From the NCBI GenBank assembly GCA_937625935.1, contig OW569353.1:248001-312000 (forward strand): a DNA stretch of 64,000 bases, read 5' to 3'. Every line of letters begins with the position of its first letter. Positions within the stretch are counted from its first letter, which is position 1. The notes under the pieces were generated by a model. That model made no database searches and was not told the DNA's origin. It saw only the letters and a list, made by a program, of their open reading frames with translations. The translations under genes and the position numbers were made by a program. Of the stretch, positions 28,804-40,232 are shown piece after piece. This DNA comes from Tetramitus jugosus (lineage: Eukaryota > Heterolobosea > Eutetramitea > Acrasida > Vahlkampfiidae).

Positions 28804-28921
28804 AGAAATTTTGTTCTTTTGCTGTTCTGCATTTTCAGCTGTTGTTCTAACCAGATATTTTTAACTCACCACCAGCAACAGCAACAACAACAAACAAAAC
28901 GAAACAAGATCAAAACACAAA

Positions 28922-30476
28922 ATGACAAGATCACGGAGCAACAACCCGACAACAACCAAAGATGATCAACACCGGGGGAAGAACCCTAGTGTGTTGTACA
29001 CGTTTGTTGCGGCACTTTTTATTCGTTTACTCATCACACTCTATTCCACGTGGCATGATCGAAATTGTACGTCTTCTTTGTTTGAGTTTTGCATTGCGGG
29101 TGACGTCATACATTCTTACTCTTGTTTTTTTTTGATACTTTATCGTTAATATTTTTTGTGCAGTTGTTGTAAAGTATACGGATATCGATTATGTTGTATT
29201 TACGGATGCTTCGCGCTTTGTTTCTCAAAACTCAAGTCCCTATTTAAGATCTACCTACAGATACACTCCACTATTGTAAGAATCATCATTGCTTAATGAA
29301 TTTCTGTTTGTTTGGAGCTTAACTGACCACAATGAGTTCATTCATTGCCTGTGTATATATGTTTCCAAAAACAGAGCTTATTTATTGTTGCCCAACATTT
29401 ATCTGTATGAGAACTTTGGCAAGATTTTGTTCAGTTTGAGTGACATTTTGGTTGCTCTCCTCGTGTACAAATTCTTGAATCGAACTGGTCTAAATCGTGA
29501 GAAAGATCAGTCCTTTTACTTAAAAGTTACCTGCTTTTTTGTCCTATTCAACCCAATTACCATCAACACATCTACTAGGGGTAATGCGGATCAATTGGTT
29601 GTGCTTTTGTCGCTGCTATTTGTCTATGCTGTTATATCGGGTTGGAGTGCTCTTTTAGCCGGTTGTTTGTTTGGCTTGGCTGTTCATTTCAAGATTTATC
29701 CAGTGATTTATGGTCCATTAATAATGATTTATTACTATTATAATTGCAATGTCGAGAAAAAGAAGAATGAGAATAATAACAATGATAAGGTTGATGTATC
29801 GGTCACTCAACGATGGAAGAAACAATTCATGTTTTGCATGGGAGGTGGTTTGACTCTGGTTGCTTTTACTGCTCTATTTTATGTGTTATATGGATTTACT
29901 TTCCTGTACGAGTCATACTTGTATCATGTGACACGGTCTGATCATCGACATAACTTTTCAGTCTACTTCTATCAGATGTATTTGAAGAGCTCTCCAGAGG
30001 GTTATTCCATTCCGACACTCTTTGACCGAAGTCTGTCTGTACTTGCCTTTCTACCACAGATTGCCCTCATGTGTATGTTCTACTTAGTTTATTGGTTTCA
30101 GTGTAGTAGGAACAAGACAAATGCTAGATTTATGCAGCAGCAATTGTTTGTCACAATGTTTCTCGTCACATTTGTATTTGTTACATTCAACAAGGTCTGC
30201 ACTGTTCAATACTTCATCTGGTATATGGCTCTTCTGTCCTTTGTTGTTCAGAGAGTTCGAGAGCTGAACAACTTCCAATTTAGCAAAACAAATATAGTTG
30301 CATCAGCTCTATTGGTTGTCACATGGATAGTCGGACAAGGAGTGTGGCTATCGCAAGGTTATGAATTAGAATTCTTGGGCAACCAAGTGTTTATCAACAT
30401 TTGGAGAGCTGGACTTGGCTTCTTCTTGGTGAATATTACCATATTATGTGTTGTTACTGCCAGTACCATGAAATGA
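28922..30476 (+). CDS. PIGM: GPI mannosyltransferase I (PIG-M), three exons
   Basis: Exons are 28922-29066, 29164-29275 and 29375-30476. Introns of 97 and 99 bp have GTACGT and GTAAGA donors and CAG acceptors. The join restores [16 protein letters not shown] and YRYTPLLAYLLLPN, both hallmarks of PIG-M/GPI14. The 452-residue multispan protein adds the first alpha-1,4-mannose to GlcN-acyl-PI from dolichol-phosphate mannose in the ER lumen. The DxD motif (D55-I-D57) is in the first luminal loop. SRGNAD-like TRGNADQLV and [11 protein letters not shown] are also family signatures. About ten hydrophobic segments are visible. The 3' end converges on the helicase gene with 37 bp between. Confidence 0.95.
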
Positions 30477-30513
30477 ACACCAAATAGATTGTCGCAACAA
30501 CACTTGCTTTATT

Positions 30514-33027
30514 TTACAGAAGCTCATCCTCTGGATTTGTTTTGAAGTGTTCTCTTCGCTCAGCAGCATTAGACGTATGTCTATCAAGAGTAGTTCCGAC
30601 AATATCCAGCTTCTTCTGAAGTAGTGGCCACATGTGATCATCCAGTGTACCATCACAAATCAAATATCGAACATCTACCGTTGTCTCAGAAGATGTACCA
30701 ATCCTGTGTACACGATCCTCGGCCTGTAGCAATACTCCTGGTGTCCAAAATAGTTCGCAGAAGATGACATTGCTACAATTTGTCTGAAAATTCAAACCTG
30801 TTCCAGCACAAGTCAAAGACAGAATAGCATACTTACAGTTTGGACTATTGCAAAAATAATCAGCGAGATCAGACCTCACTTGATTCGGTGTATTTCCATC
30901 AATTCGTATATACTCGATGCTGCTATCGTGTTTGTCCTTATAGCCTATCAATTCTCTTTCAATGCCATCGAGCACACATTGGTGATGGGCAAAAAGAAGA
31001 TACTTCTCATTGTCGTTCCTCGAAAATACTCTTTGTTTCAAATATTCACATACTAGTGGAATTTTTTGCTTCCCGGTAATTAAGAACTGTTGGATAATTT
31101 GAGTTGCCTCAGAAGTAGACTGAAAATCAAATATGGAGCTATTCAGAAGAGCCTCCCTTGCAGCCTCTTCTTGTATACGCTGGTTTTCTGCATCGTCATA
31201 GGTTCGGGAAATAAAAATTAACCTTCTGTTCTTGGGGCGCAACTGACCTAGAACATGCTTCTTCAACCGTCTGATCATAATTGTTCGACTTAGTAACAGA
31301 TTCAACTCTGGAATGTTTGATGCACCAGAGTAATTTGCTCCGAATGGAGTCTCCTGAACATCGCAATATCTCTCACCAAACACAGCCTTGGTCATAAATT
31401 TAATACTCCTGTCGTTGAACAAAGGCCTAATTTGATCATAAAGTTCAATTGGCCTTGATGGTGTAGCAGTCCCGCTCAATAGAAACGCTCGTTTTGAGTT
31501 TCGAATAAATGGCCTTGTAGCCCTCGTTCTCTTACTCATTGTCGACTTGACAAAGTGACTTTCATCAACAATGACCACCTTGGGTTTAAAATCAGTTGCA
31601 TTTGATCTTGCTAATAATTCATATGACACGATGCTAACCTTGTAATTAGGAATTGTGTCCATCTTATTACCACTGTCCACGATGAGAATTTCATCCTCAG
31701 TAGCGGCTTCCCATTTTATCAACTCCTTCTTCCAGTTCACTCTCAAAGTACTTGGACATATGATTAATAGGGGCCATTCACTTTTGTAGTAACAGGCAAG
31801 AGCAATAGCCTGAATTGTCTTACCTAATCCCATTTCATCAGCCAAAAGAATTCTTCCTCCTCTCTTGACACCAAATATGATACCTTCATTTTGGTAGGGT
31901 AGCAGATTTGTTTGGATTCGCTTTGGAATAGAATCCCATGATATATCATCACTCAAATCAACCGGTGCGAATACTCCTCCTTTCTTTTGCTCTTCAAACA
32001 GCACCTTTCTCACAAAAGGTGGTATCTCTCCAACACCCAACTCATTCGCAAAATGATTCGCACTGAAATCCTTCAAATCTTGAACAACATCATTGTAATG
32101 TTTTATATCGAACACTACTGCATTGACCTTTGATATTTGGAAGGCAGATCTAGGCTCCAAACCAAAATCTTCTTCATTTTCTTTCTTGATACGTACTGAC
32201 TCCATATCATACTTTTCAATCAATGATTGGATAAAATTTTGAAGAGTTTCGTCCAATATCTTGTTTCTCACTGGCAAATACTTCATTCTCATCAAAACCT
32301 TCATTGTTGGAGGACTATCATCCTCAAATAGAGGCAGCCGTGCATCTAATTCCTCTTCGCTCAAATCTCTCATCTTGGATTCGTCGAGCTCACCACGATT
32401 ATTGTTGCTATTAACGGATTCAAACAATTGGAATCGCACACGATACATGTATATCGTTTCTTCACTGCTTCCAGCCTCATTTGTGCCATCTTGAGACACA
32501 CTCTCATCCAAGCTATTCTCAGCCGACTCCTTCTTCTTTTTCTGTTGTGCTCTACGGTTGGCCATAGCCCACTTGTAACGAGAGCTAATACCCCTTGTAG
32601 CATATCCTTGCTCCGCAATTGACTGAAACAGTTCCATTGCACTCTTGTTCGACGTAACCCTCATTTTCTTATCTGCACTCACAGTTTCTTTGATTGCTTG
32701 AGTTTTTTGCTTCACATTAGCCCTAGGAGTGCGATCATCCTTGTTCTTGATCACAGTGGAAGAGTAAGGAGCTGCCTGTGGTGAGAACATTCGATTACGC
32801 AAAGCACTCGCTCTGTCGTTCAACAAGAAGCGAGATGACGACGGGTGATCTTTCAAGTCTGAACAAGGGATCACCCTCATCAGTGCCGCGGTTGGAAGTT
32901 TACTGTAGTGGCCACGAAGTGAGAGGTTGATTCTGTGCTGCATGATGATGGGATTCAAACAACAAATCAAAGCGAGTGAGTGATTTCTGACAAGTTCAAT
33001 TCGAGCTTTTTCTGAAGCCTTGAACAT
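30514..33027 (-). CDS. SMARCAL1: SMARCAL1-like SNF2 annealing helicase
   Basis: The protein has 837 residues. An N-terminal basic, possibly organelle-like leader (about 1-60) precedes a HARP-like region (about 240-370). The SNF2 ATPase follows: Walker A in LADEMGLGKT near residue 398, DESH near 490, SGTATPSRPIELY, and the C-lobe YLLFAHHQCVLDGIE, LSLTCAGTGLNF and QAEDRVHRIGTSS. SMARCAL1/ZRANB3-type enzymes rewind RPA-coated DNA and remodel stalled forks. The SGTATPSRPxELY motif and compact C-lobe suit that subfamily better than chromatin remodellers. No RPA-binding motif or HNH nuclease is obvious. Confidence 0.9.
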   Translation of the reverse strand: MFKASEKARIELVRNHSLALICCLNPIIMQHRINLSLRGHYSKLPTAALMRVIPCSDLKDHPSSSRFLLNDRASALRNRMFSPQAAPYSSTVIKNKDDRTPRANVKQKTQAIKETVSADKKMRVTSNKSAMELFQSIAEQGYATRGISSRYKWAMANRRAQQKKKKESAENSLDESVSQDGTNEAGSSEETIYMYRVRFQLFESVNSNNNRGELDESKMRDLSEEELDARLPLFEDDSPPTMKVLMRMKYLPVRNKILDETLQNFIQSLIEKYDMESVRIKKENEEDFGLEPRSAFQISKVNAVVFDIKHYNDVVQDLKDFSANHFANELGVGEIPPFVRKVLFEEQKKGGVFAPVDLSDDISWDSIPKRIQTNLLPYQNEGIIFGVKRGGRILLADEMGLGKTIQAIALACYYKSEWPLLIICPSTLRVNWKKELIKWEAATEDEILIVDSGNKMDTIPNYKVSIVSYELLARSNATDFKPKVVIVDESHFVKSTMSKRTRATRPFIRNSKRAFLLSGTATPSRPIELYDQIRPLFNDRSIKFMTKAVFGERYCDVQETPFGANYSGASNIPELNLLLSRTIMIRRLKKHVLGQLRPKNRRLIFISRTYDDAENQRIQEEAAREALLNSSIFDFQSTSEATQIIQQFLITGKQKIPLVCEYLKQRVFSRNDNEKYLLFAHHQCVLDGIERELIGYKDKHDSSIEYIRIDGNTPNQVRSDLADYFCNSPNCKYAILSLTCAGTGLNFQTNCSNVIFCELFWTPGVLLQAEDRVHRIGTSSETTVDVRYLICDGTLDDHMWPLLQKKLDIVGTTLDRHTSNAAERREHFKTNPEDELL

Positions 33028-33260
33028 TTCGCCGCCTGATGTCTAGCGAAAACTTGAATTCGACTCAATTTTGATTGATGGATGCATATTTTGAATGAAG
33101 ACCTCCATTACAATAAATTGTAATTGTGTTCGATGCGACAAAAAATTAAACCTTGCGACAATTTCAAGCTTTCGAACACGAAACAAACTCAAACACACAT
33201 AACCCAATTCAATAACACCAATATTCGTGACATCATCGGTCCACCATCCCGTCACACACA

Positions 33261-33497
33261 ATGACCTGTACCAACACCTCTAACAACACTCCAAGCCCAG
33301 TCCGGGTACGTTTTTCGTCCCACACCAATCATTCTCCAAGATCTGTTCTACGGAAAAGAAGAGTCAAGACACTCAAACAACAAGGCAACACAAAGACAAC
33401 ATCATCACCAATTGTTGATCCATTCTCTCGCAAAGCCCATCCTAAAGTCACTTACATTTGTCCCCCAGCTCCAATAGTTATTTCACCATCATCGTAA
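33261..33497 (+). CDS. Small basic protein of unknown function
   Basis: The ATG at 33261 opens 78 residues rich in Ser, Thr, Pro, Lys and Arg, with a basic block (SVLRKRRVKTLKQQ) and an SPVRVRFSS segment. It is divergent from the helicase gene. The composition suits a nuclear or disordered regulatory peptide, and SPVRVRF resembles a PP1-docking R/K-V-x-F motif (VRF). No family is recognised; a chance ORF cannot be excluded. Confidence 0.45.
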   Translation: MTCTNTSNNTPSPVRVRFSSHTNHSPRSVLRKRRVKTLKQQGNTKTTSSPIVDPFSRKAHPKVTYICPPAPIVISPSS

Positions 33498-33879
33498 TTT
33501 CATCCTACTGTTTTTTGACAGGAAAGATGAGATTTAATCCGTTTATTAGTTCACCATTTACTGACACGTTGCGGATCATCCGCTAGTAGGTTTTAATGGT
33601 AGAATTAGGAGGCATCAAAACAAGTATGGACTTTCAGATGTGTGTGTACCAACTGACAGTATCTTGTTTTTTTTGTCGTACATGATATGTTTTTTGTTAA
33701 TTTGCAGGGAAACTAACAACACTTACCATTTGGTGAGTGATGCTTCTTAACAAACGTTATCTTCGATTATCGTGAAACAAACGAGGAACGAGGGGAACAA
33801 CGTCGTTTTTTGTTGGGAAAGAAAATAAAAATTTATAACATGAAAATCGTATGTCCAAGCAGAAGCAGTTCGTCATAAT
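33498..33879. other. Intergenic stretch, nothing identified
   Basis: This 382-bp, AT-rich gap lies between two convergent genes. A possible mini-intron at the end of the small ORF (GTAATT ... TTGACAG, 28 nt) would add only four residues and is too short to believe. No RNA gene is seen. Confidence 0.45.
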
Positions 33880-35277
33880 TTAATACTTTGCATAAGTGCT
33901 GTTTTTGTACTGCTCGGATGATTGGTTAGTAGCGAAGATTTTTCTTTTTTTGAGCGGACGTACAGGTGAGATTTTTGTACATTCAGCATCTCCATCTTCT
34001 TCTTGATGGTGTTTCTCAGCCTCACGTCTACGCTTCTTATTCTGTTGCTCTTCAATAAATTTGCGAACCCAGCTCTCATTACGAGGGGACATTGGCAATT
34101 TGCAGCTTGTGTGATCCGGAAGTGGGTCCTCTGAAAACCATGGATGATTCAATGCTTGGGAAGCAGTGATTCTTTTTCTTGGATTCAGGGTCAACATCTT
34201 CTGGAGCAAGTCAACAACTGGATTATCCTGAAACTGGTGACAATGTGTTTGTAGTCTGCCAGAGGAGGAGTAAGAGGGCGACATTCTTGGCCAATTTGGC
34301 AAGTCAGTCGCCTCGAACCAATCCTCCTTGTCTGGAGTACCACAGAGTGAGAATATTTTCTCTAATTGATCTTCTTCGTCGTGACCTGGGAATAAAGGTG
34401 TCTTAAACATTAACTCAGCTAAAATGCAACCTACGGACCAAATGTCAATGGCCGAAGTGTAATGGGTGTCGTGAAGGAGAAGCTCCGGTGCACGATACCA
34501 GCGAGTGACAACATTGAACGACAATTTAGGGTGAGGCTTTTGTGGATCCACAACTCTTGCCAAGCCAAAGTCAGCAAGCTTAATAGTTCCTTCTTCAGTG
34601 ACCAAAATGTTTGAACTTTTCAAATCACGATGCATCACATTGTTTCTGTGCATAAAATCAATAGCACGCAACAATTGTTGGACATAGGATTTGATTTGAG
34701 CTTGGTTCATTTCAATTGCTTGGTCGTTGATGATTCCACTCAAGTCATGTGGAACATAATCGAGTGCCATAACGAGATGACTCTTACCACAATTGGCTTC
34801 ATCACTCTCCATGTAAACTTGTCTCAAATTGAGAATGTTTTCATGTTTCAAGCACTGCAAAATCTTTACCTCACAAGTATGATTCACTGAAACCTGTTGC
34901 GACAAAATAAATTGTAAGCTGTCTTTTGAACACAACAAACAGCTAGAGACATTGTTTTGTTTGTTTTGTATCCAGAACAACATAAAAAACTTACCCCTTC
35001 TCCAATGTTGTCTACTTCGACTGATTTGAGAGCTACAAGCTCTCCTGTCTCCTTACAGCGACCCTTCCATACAACTCCATAGGCTCCTTGACCAACAATC
35101 TCGATCTTTTCGTACTTGCTACCGTTATTGAAGGCACTATTATGATTCAAAGACAAAAACAAGCACACAAACAAAGTCAACAAATTATCGTTTAGTGTTT
35201 GGAGCATAAAGAGAGGTAGAAATTTTATTGAACACTTACTCTTGACGAATGTTCTTCTGTTCACAGGTGAGAAGCAT
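33880..35277 (-). CDS. CDK9/CDK12-like cyclin-dependent kinase, three exons
   Basis: Exons are 35277-35240, 35136-34995 and 34893-33880. Introns of 103 and 101 bp have GTAAGT donors and TAG/CAG acceptors. The product has 397 residues. The P-loop is GQGAYG (29-34), ATP Lys50, HRDLKSSN near 145, DFG near 167, and activation segment VVTRWYRAPELLL. The sequence around HRD, LADFGLAR and SFNVVTRWYRAPE resembles transcriptional CDKs that phosphorylate the Pol II CTD. The alphaC helix reads SVNHTCE in place of the usual P[S/I]TA[I/L]RE, with Glu68 kept. The tail is basic (PLKKRKI), probably nuclear. Confidence 0.9.
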
Positions 35278-35757
35278 TGGAAAAAGAGAGATGAAGTGGG
35301 GAGAGGTGTTTGTTTAGTGGAGGGAAGAATCAACCGCCAAAAGACTGGGGGCACAGAAAAAACGTCAAAAACTCGGAAACTTCATGAAGCTAAAAATAAA
35401 ATGGAATTTTACAAAAAATTGAAGAAGAAGAATTTGGGTGTATTGGTAAGAAGAAACTTGTACTCCCGAACGTCGTTGAGTGGTTAAAATTCGGCACGTC
35501 AGATTACTAGAAACAAGCACTCTTATTCTTGTTGGTATTCAGAAAGAAATGTCGGCCGGTTATGGTTTTCCTGAGTTGATTAGCTCCGAATCCGCGGAGT
35601 AAATCATGATGAATTGGATTGACATTTGAGAGGAATACTGTGAGATGACAAATCACTTTTTTCCCCATGCCGAAGTGTTCTCCACAAAACACAAACTATT
35701 CCTCTTCAATAGACTTCGTCTCAACTACATCTGAATTCAACTCTTCTGTTCTAGACC
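35278..35757. other. Divergent intergenic region
   Basis: This 480-bp gap lies between the kinase and filamin genes. An open frame at 35242-35487 lacks an ATG start and has no coding features. I see no RNA gene or repeat. Confidence 0.5.
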
Positions 35758-38700
35758 ATGATGAAAAAAGTCGATCAGGACTGGGTAAACGTCCAACACA
35801 GGGTACGTACAACAACAAACACTTCTCTCTTGGCGACTAGAGAATTCAATATTTAACAGCTTCATGTTTTCTGTTTATTACCATTTAGACGTTTACTGCG
35901 TGGGTCAACAGTCATTTGAAGAAACGAGAGGTTAAAATCGAAGATTTAATATCCGGACTGCACACTGGTGTCAACTTGGTCAATTTGATGGAGTTGTTGA
36001 CGAACAAGTCCGTTCCTTTTCCTATTACGAAGAAACCAGCCTTCCGTATTCAAAAAATTCAAAACAACTCGATTGCCGTTGAGTTTGCAAAATCAGAAAA
36101 GGTCAATGTAGTTGGTTGTGGTGCCGAAGATCTTGTCGATGGTGAATTGAAGATTATTCTTGGTTTTATTTGGACGCTAATCTTGAAGTATCAAATCAAC
36201 AAGGATTCAAAAGCTTCCAATGGTATGCGAGTCTCTCTCTCGTTTGTGTGCGTTTTATTGTTATTCACGCAAACAACAGCGTGTGAGTTTTGTGCTTACA
36301 AGTCTTTTTCTTCACAATCATGTGTGTCCACATCTATTAGTCGTAAAACGGAAAAAGGCAGTTCAAAAAGGTGAAATCAAGGTAGAGATTGAACTCAGTG
36401 ATGAACAAAAGCAAGAAATTACCAAAATATTTGAGGCAATGAGTGTAAAAGTGACGAGCAATGTCACTGGTGATGAGATTCAAACTTTGGCCGATGTTGC
36501 TGCTGTGGTTGAAGCTCTACAATCACTGGGATATGATGCTACGACTGAAGATGTCGAATCAATTATTAAATTGTTGAGAGAGGAGTATATTCAAAAGGGA
36601 ATGATGGACAAGGAGATCCTGGAGCAGAATGGAGGAAGAATTGACATGGAAACCTTCTTAGAAATTGTGAAGAGAAAGATTCAGAGAGACGAGATGATGA
36701 AAGCGTTCGAGTCTGTCGATTATGAAGGATCAGGAAGATTGAACGCTGCTTCTGTCTTAGCCGCTCTTAAAGCACTGGGATTTAGTGCTGATGTAACATT
36801 ACAAGATATTGAGCAATACATTGCTCAGGTGGCTGGTGCTGGTGAACAAACATTGAATTTTGACGAGTTTGTGAAGTTTGTAGCTGAGAAGCTACATGAG
36901 AAGACATCAGACAAGGCAAAGGAGGTTGCGGCACCTGCACCTGTGGTTGCTAAATCGAACCCAAAGGCCGAACTACTCAATTGGATGTCTGATATGCTCG
37001 AGTCATTCACTGGTGGTCAAAAGATTTCAGATTTTACAAAGAGTTGGCAAGATGGAAAGTTGTTGTCTTCATTGGTGTACTCTCTCGTTCCAAAGTCTGT
37101 CAAGGCAAAGATGAATTTGAATGAAACTGATCCTTTGACGTTGACAGAGACCGCGATTAGAATTGCAGAGGAAGAGTTGGGTATTCCAATGATCGTGGAC
37201 CCTGTTGACGTTGTTAATAACCCAGAGGAGTTGAGTATGATGACTTATTTCTCCTATTTTAGAGATTATGTCAATGAGAGAGGATCAGAGGAGGAAGAAG
37301 AAGAGGAAGTTGATCCAGAATTATGTTCTGTTCAACTAGTTTCGACCAAGAGATTCTTCCTGACTGGTGAAGAAATTACATTCAAGATTACAGCTGTGAG
37401 CACTGATGGAGAGTTGAGAGTTGATTGTGACGACCAATTCGAGGTTTGTCTTTCTGGACCTGCTGAGATTGAATCCACTGCTACTTCAAACAACAATGGA
37501 ACTTACAACTTTACATGTGTTGCTACTGTGGCAGGTGACTACAAACCATACGTGACGATTAATGGAGTTCGTATTGAAAACGCACCATCAAAGATTACTG
37601 TCAAGTACCCTGTGAGTGCTACGCACAGTACTATCAGTGGAATGGAAGAGACCATTATCGCTGGATTTACCACAGAGTTCACCATTCAGTCAAAATCCAA
37701 GGATTCTGAAAACTGTACATTTGGCGGTCATAACTTTAACGTTGTTGTAGTTGGACCTACTCTTCCAGTCGAAGCCAAATTGGTCGATCTGGGTGATGGT
37801 ACCTATAACGTGAGTTGGTTACCACAAGAAACTGGAACATTTAACGTGAATGTTGGTGATGCTTCTGCAGATGTGGATCAGTCTCCTTACTTTGTTTTGG
37901 TGAGGAAACAAGTTGCTCCAAGAAATTGTGTAGCCCAGGCCGCTTGCTTCACTACTGTTGTACGACCTCACGAATCAACGAGCATTTTGATTCAGACAAA
38001 GGATGAGAATGGAAATGATATTTTGACTGGATCGGAACGCGTGAAGGTTGAAATTGTGACATCAACAAGTGATGTCATTTGTCCATCTGTAAAGGACAAC
38101 TCCAATGGTACATATGAAGCTACATTCGCACTTGAAAAGCCTGGTGATTATGTAGTGACTATCACTGTGAATGATCAACCAATCAAGGGAAGTCCATTTG
38201 GTGTGACTGTTGAGCCTGAATTATATGCACCAAGTACTGTGGCTTGCCTCGATGATACTGTCGTGAAGCCAGATGGTTGTACCATTCGTTTCAACGTTCA
38301 ACCATTAGACAAGTTCGACAATGTAACCAAAACTCCTGCCAATATTGTAGCATCAGTATTAGATGAGAACAACAATCAATTAGAGACAAAGATTATTGAG
38401 TGTAGCGGTGATAATTTTGCTGCCTTCTTCAAACCAAGATCCAACAAGTACAACTACCAATTGGCTTTGAGTGTGAATAACACTCCTCTGAAGAATAGTC
38501 CAATTCCATTTGCTTTGCAACCAACAATTGACCCTGCTCTCTGTACCGTTGAAGGTCCTGGTTTGGAGGGTGGTGATTTGATTTCTCGTTTAGGTTTCCC
38601 TGCCATCTTCACAATTTATGCAAAGGACATTGATGGCAATGATATGCCTGCTGGAGAAGATGACAAAGTGAATATCCCTATCAATCAAGAGATTATCAAA

Positions 38701-40041
38701 CGTTTCTACAACCATCAAGATACACCAGTTGTTCCACCAACAATGGAGAAGAGCAAGACGAGAAGAAATGCTATGAAGCGCGAGGAGGACTTAGGTCATC
38801 CAGCCAATCCTATGAACTACAAATACAGATATACGGACCGTGTTGTTGAAATATCAGAAGAGGAAGTCACTACCCAGAATATTTTGTGGGAAGATCCAGA
38901 CGAGATAGATGAAATAGAGAGCTCCAGTGCTATTTATGAAGTTGTTGATCTCGAGAGACTCGACAGACAGAAACAAGCTTCACCTTTTGTTGTGAGAATC
39001 GTCACTGAAAATGCTGACGAAGAAGACATCGAAATACAGCCTTATGTTCTGAAGAGTGGTGCTAGTGAGTACACTGTCATGTACACCACAACCTATGCTG
39101 GACTTCATACAATTTCAATTCAATATGATGAACAAGATGTTGTTGGTAGTCCATTCCAGGCCATCTTTACAGCTGGTATTGATCCTAGACGATGTAATAT
39201 GATGGGCACTGGTGCCAAGAAGGCGTATGTCAAGGTGAGAACATGCTTCGATATTTATGCTGTCGATCAAGATGGTAGACAGAAGAAGGCAGGCGGAGAT
39301 GATTTCGAGGTTGTTATTAAGGATCCAACCGGTACTTCGATTAAAGAACCTGTCACTGTCGACGACAGAGGAGATGGTACTTACAAGTGCTACTACACTC
39401 CTCAGATGGAGGGTCCTCACACCATCAAGGTCAAGTGTAAGGGTGTTGAACTTCCAAACAGTTCAGTCAAGATTATGGCTCTCTCTCAATCTAGAATGCC
39501 TGATGTAAAGAAGGCAAAGATTGCACCAGCCACATCAGTGATATACGCAAAGACACCCACCTTCGTCACTGTTACCTTACCTGACATGAATATTGGTGGT
39601 GATAATGTAGAAGCAGAGTTTATTACTCCATTGGCAGGTTTAACTATCAAGAAACCTGTTATCAAAGACAACGCGAACGGAACTTATAGCATCTTCTATG
39701 AAGCTCCAGTTCCTGGCTTGTACAAGTGTAAGGTGACTGTCAATAATGAGCCAGTATCTTCGCTTCTCGAACTTCCAGTTGTTGCGGATATCAATCCAAC
39801 TGTATCTACCATTGGTAATTGGAACATTGATATCTCATCTGCAAGCTCTTTGGATCAGACAGACATTATTGTCGATTATAAGGGTTATTCCAATCTATCA
39901 ATGAAGGAGCCGCAACACTTCAAGTTAAACTACGATGCTCCAACAAACGAAGAGGAGATCGATGAGATGCACACTGTCGATGTTCGCATCAATGAACGAA
40001 GTGTGGGTGGTGCTCCATTCAGACAAACGTTTGGTAACTAG
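35758..40041 (+). CDS. Filamin-like actin crosslinker with EF-hand region between CH domains, three exons
   Basis: Exons are 35758-35802, 35889-36222 and 36341-40041. Introns of 86 and 118 bp have GTACGT/GTATGC donors and TAG acceptors. The product has 1,359 residues. CH1 covers about 7-125 (RTFTAWVNSHL). An EF-hand-like pair or quartet lies at about 145-300 (DEQKQEITKIFEAM; DYEGSGRLNAAS). CH2 covers about 335-440 (LLNWMSDMLESF, WQDGKLLSSLVYSLVP). Seven filamin Ig repeats and a partial one follow from about 450, several ending in GSPF. A polar insert of about 100 residues interrupts repeat five. CH pairs bind F-actin and the repeats dimerise or bend; it should crosslink cortical actin. Confidence 0.92.
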
Positions 40042-40232
40042 TACGGTCATTTATCGAATAAAATTGCACACTTTTGTTTACTTGGAGAAAACACCTGAAT
40101 ACAACAATCATCATTGCCACCACCATTGTTTCAAAGAATTCATCATTTGTAGTTTGAAATAGGAGGAAACTGTCAGATCAATTCCGCGGCAGATACAAAG
40201 AAATTATCAACACGAGATCAACAACAAACAAA

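Noticed and set aside
33496..33523. 28-nt intron at the end of the small basic ORF
   Set aside because: It is too short to splice and would add only four residues.
35242..35487. Plus-strand ORF overlapping the first kinase exon
   Set aside because: No ATG start, low-complexity Lys-rich end, and it lies antisense to a well-supported exon.
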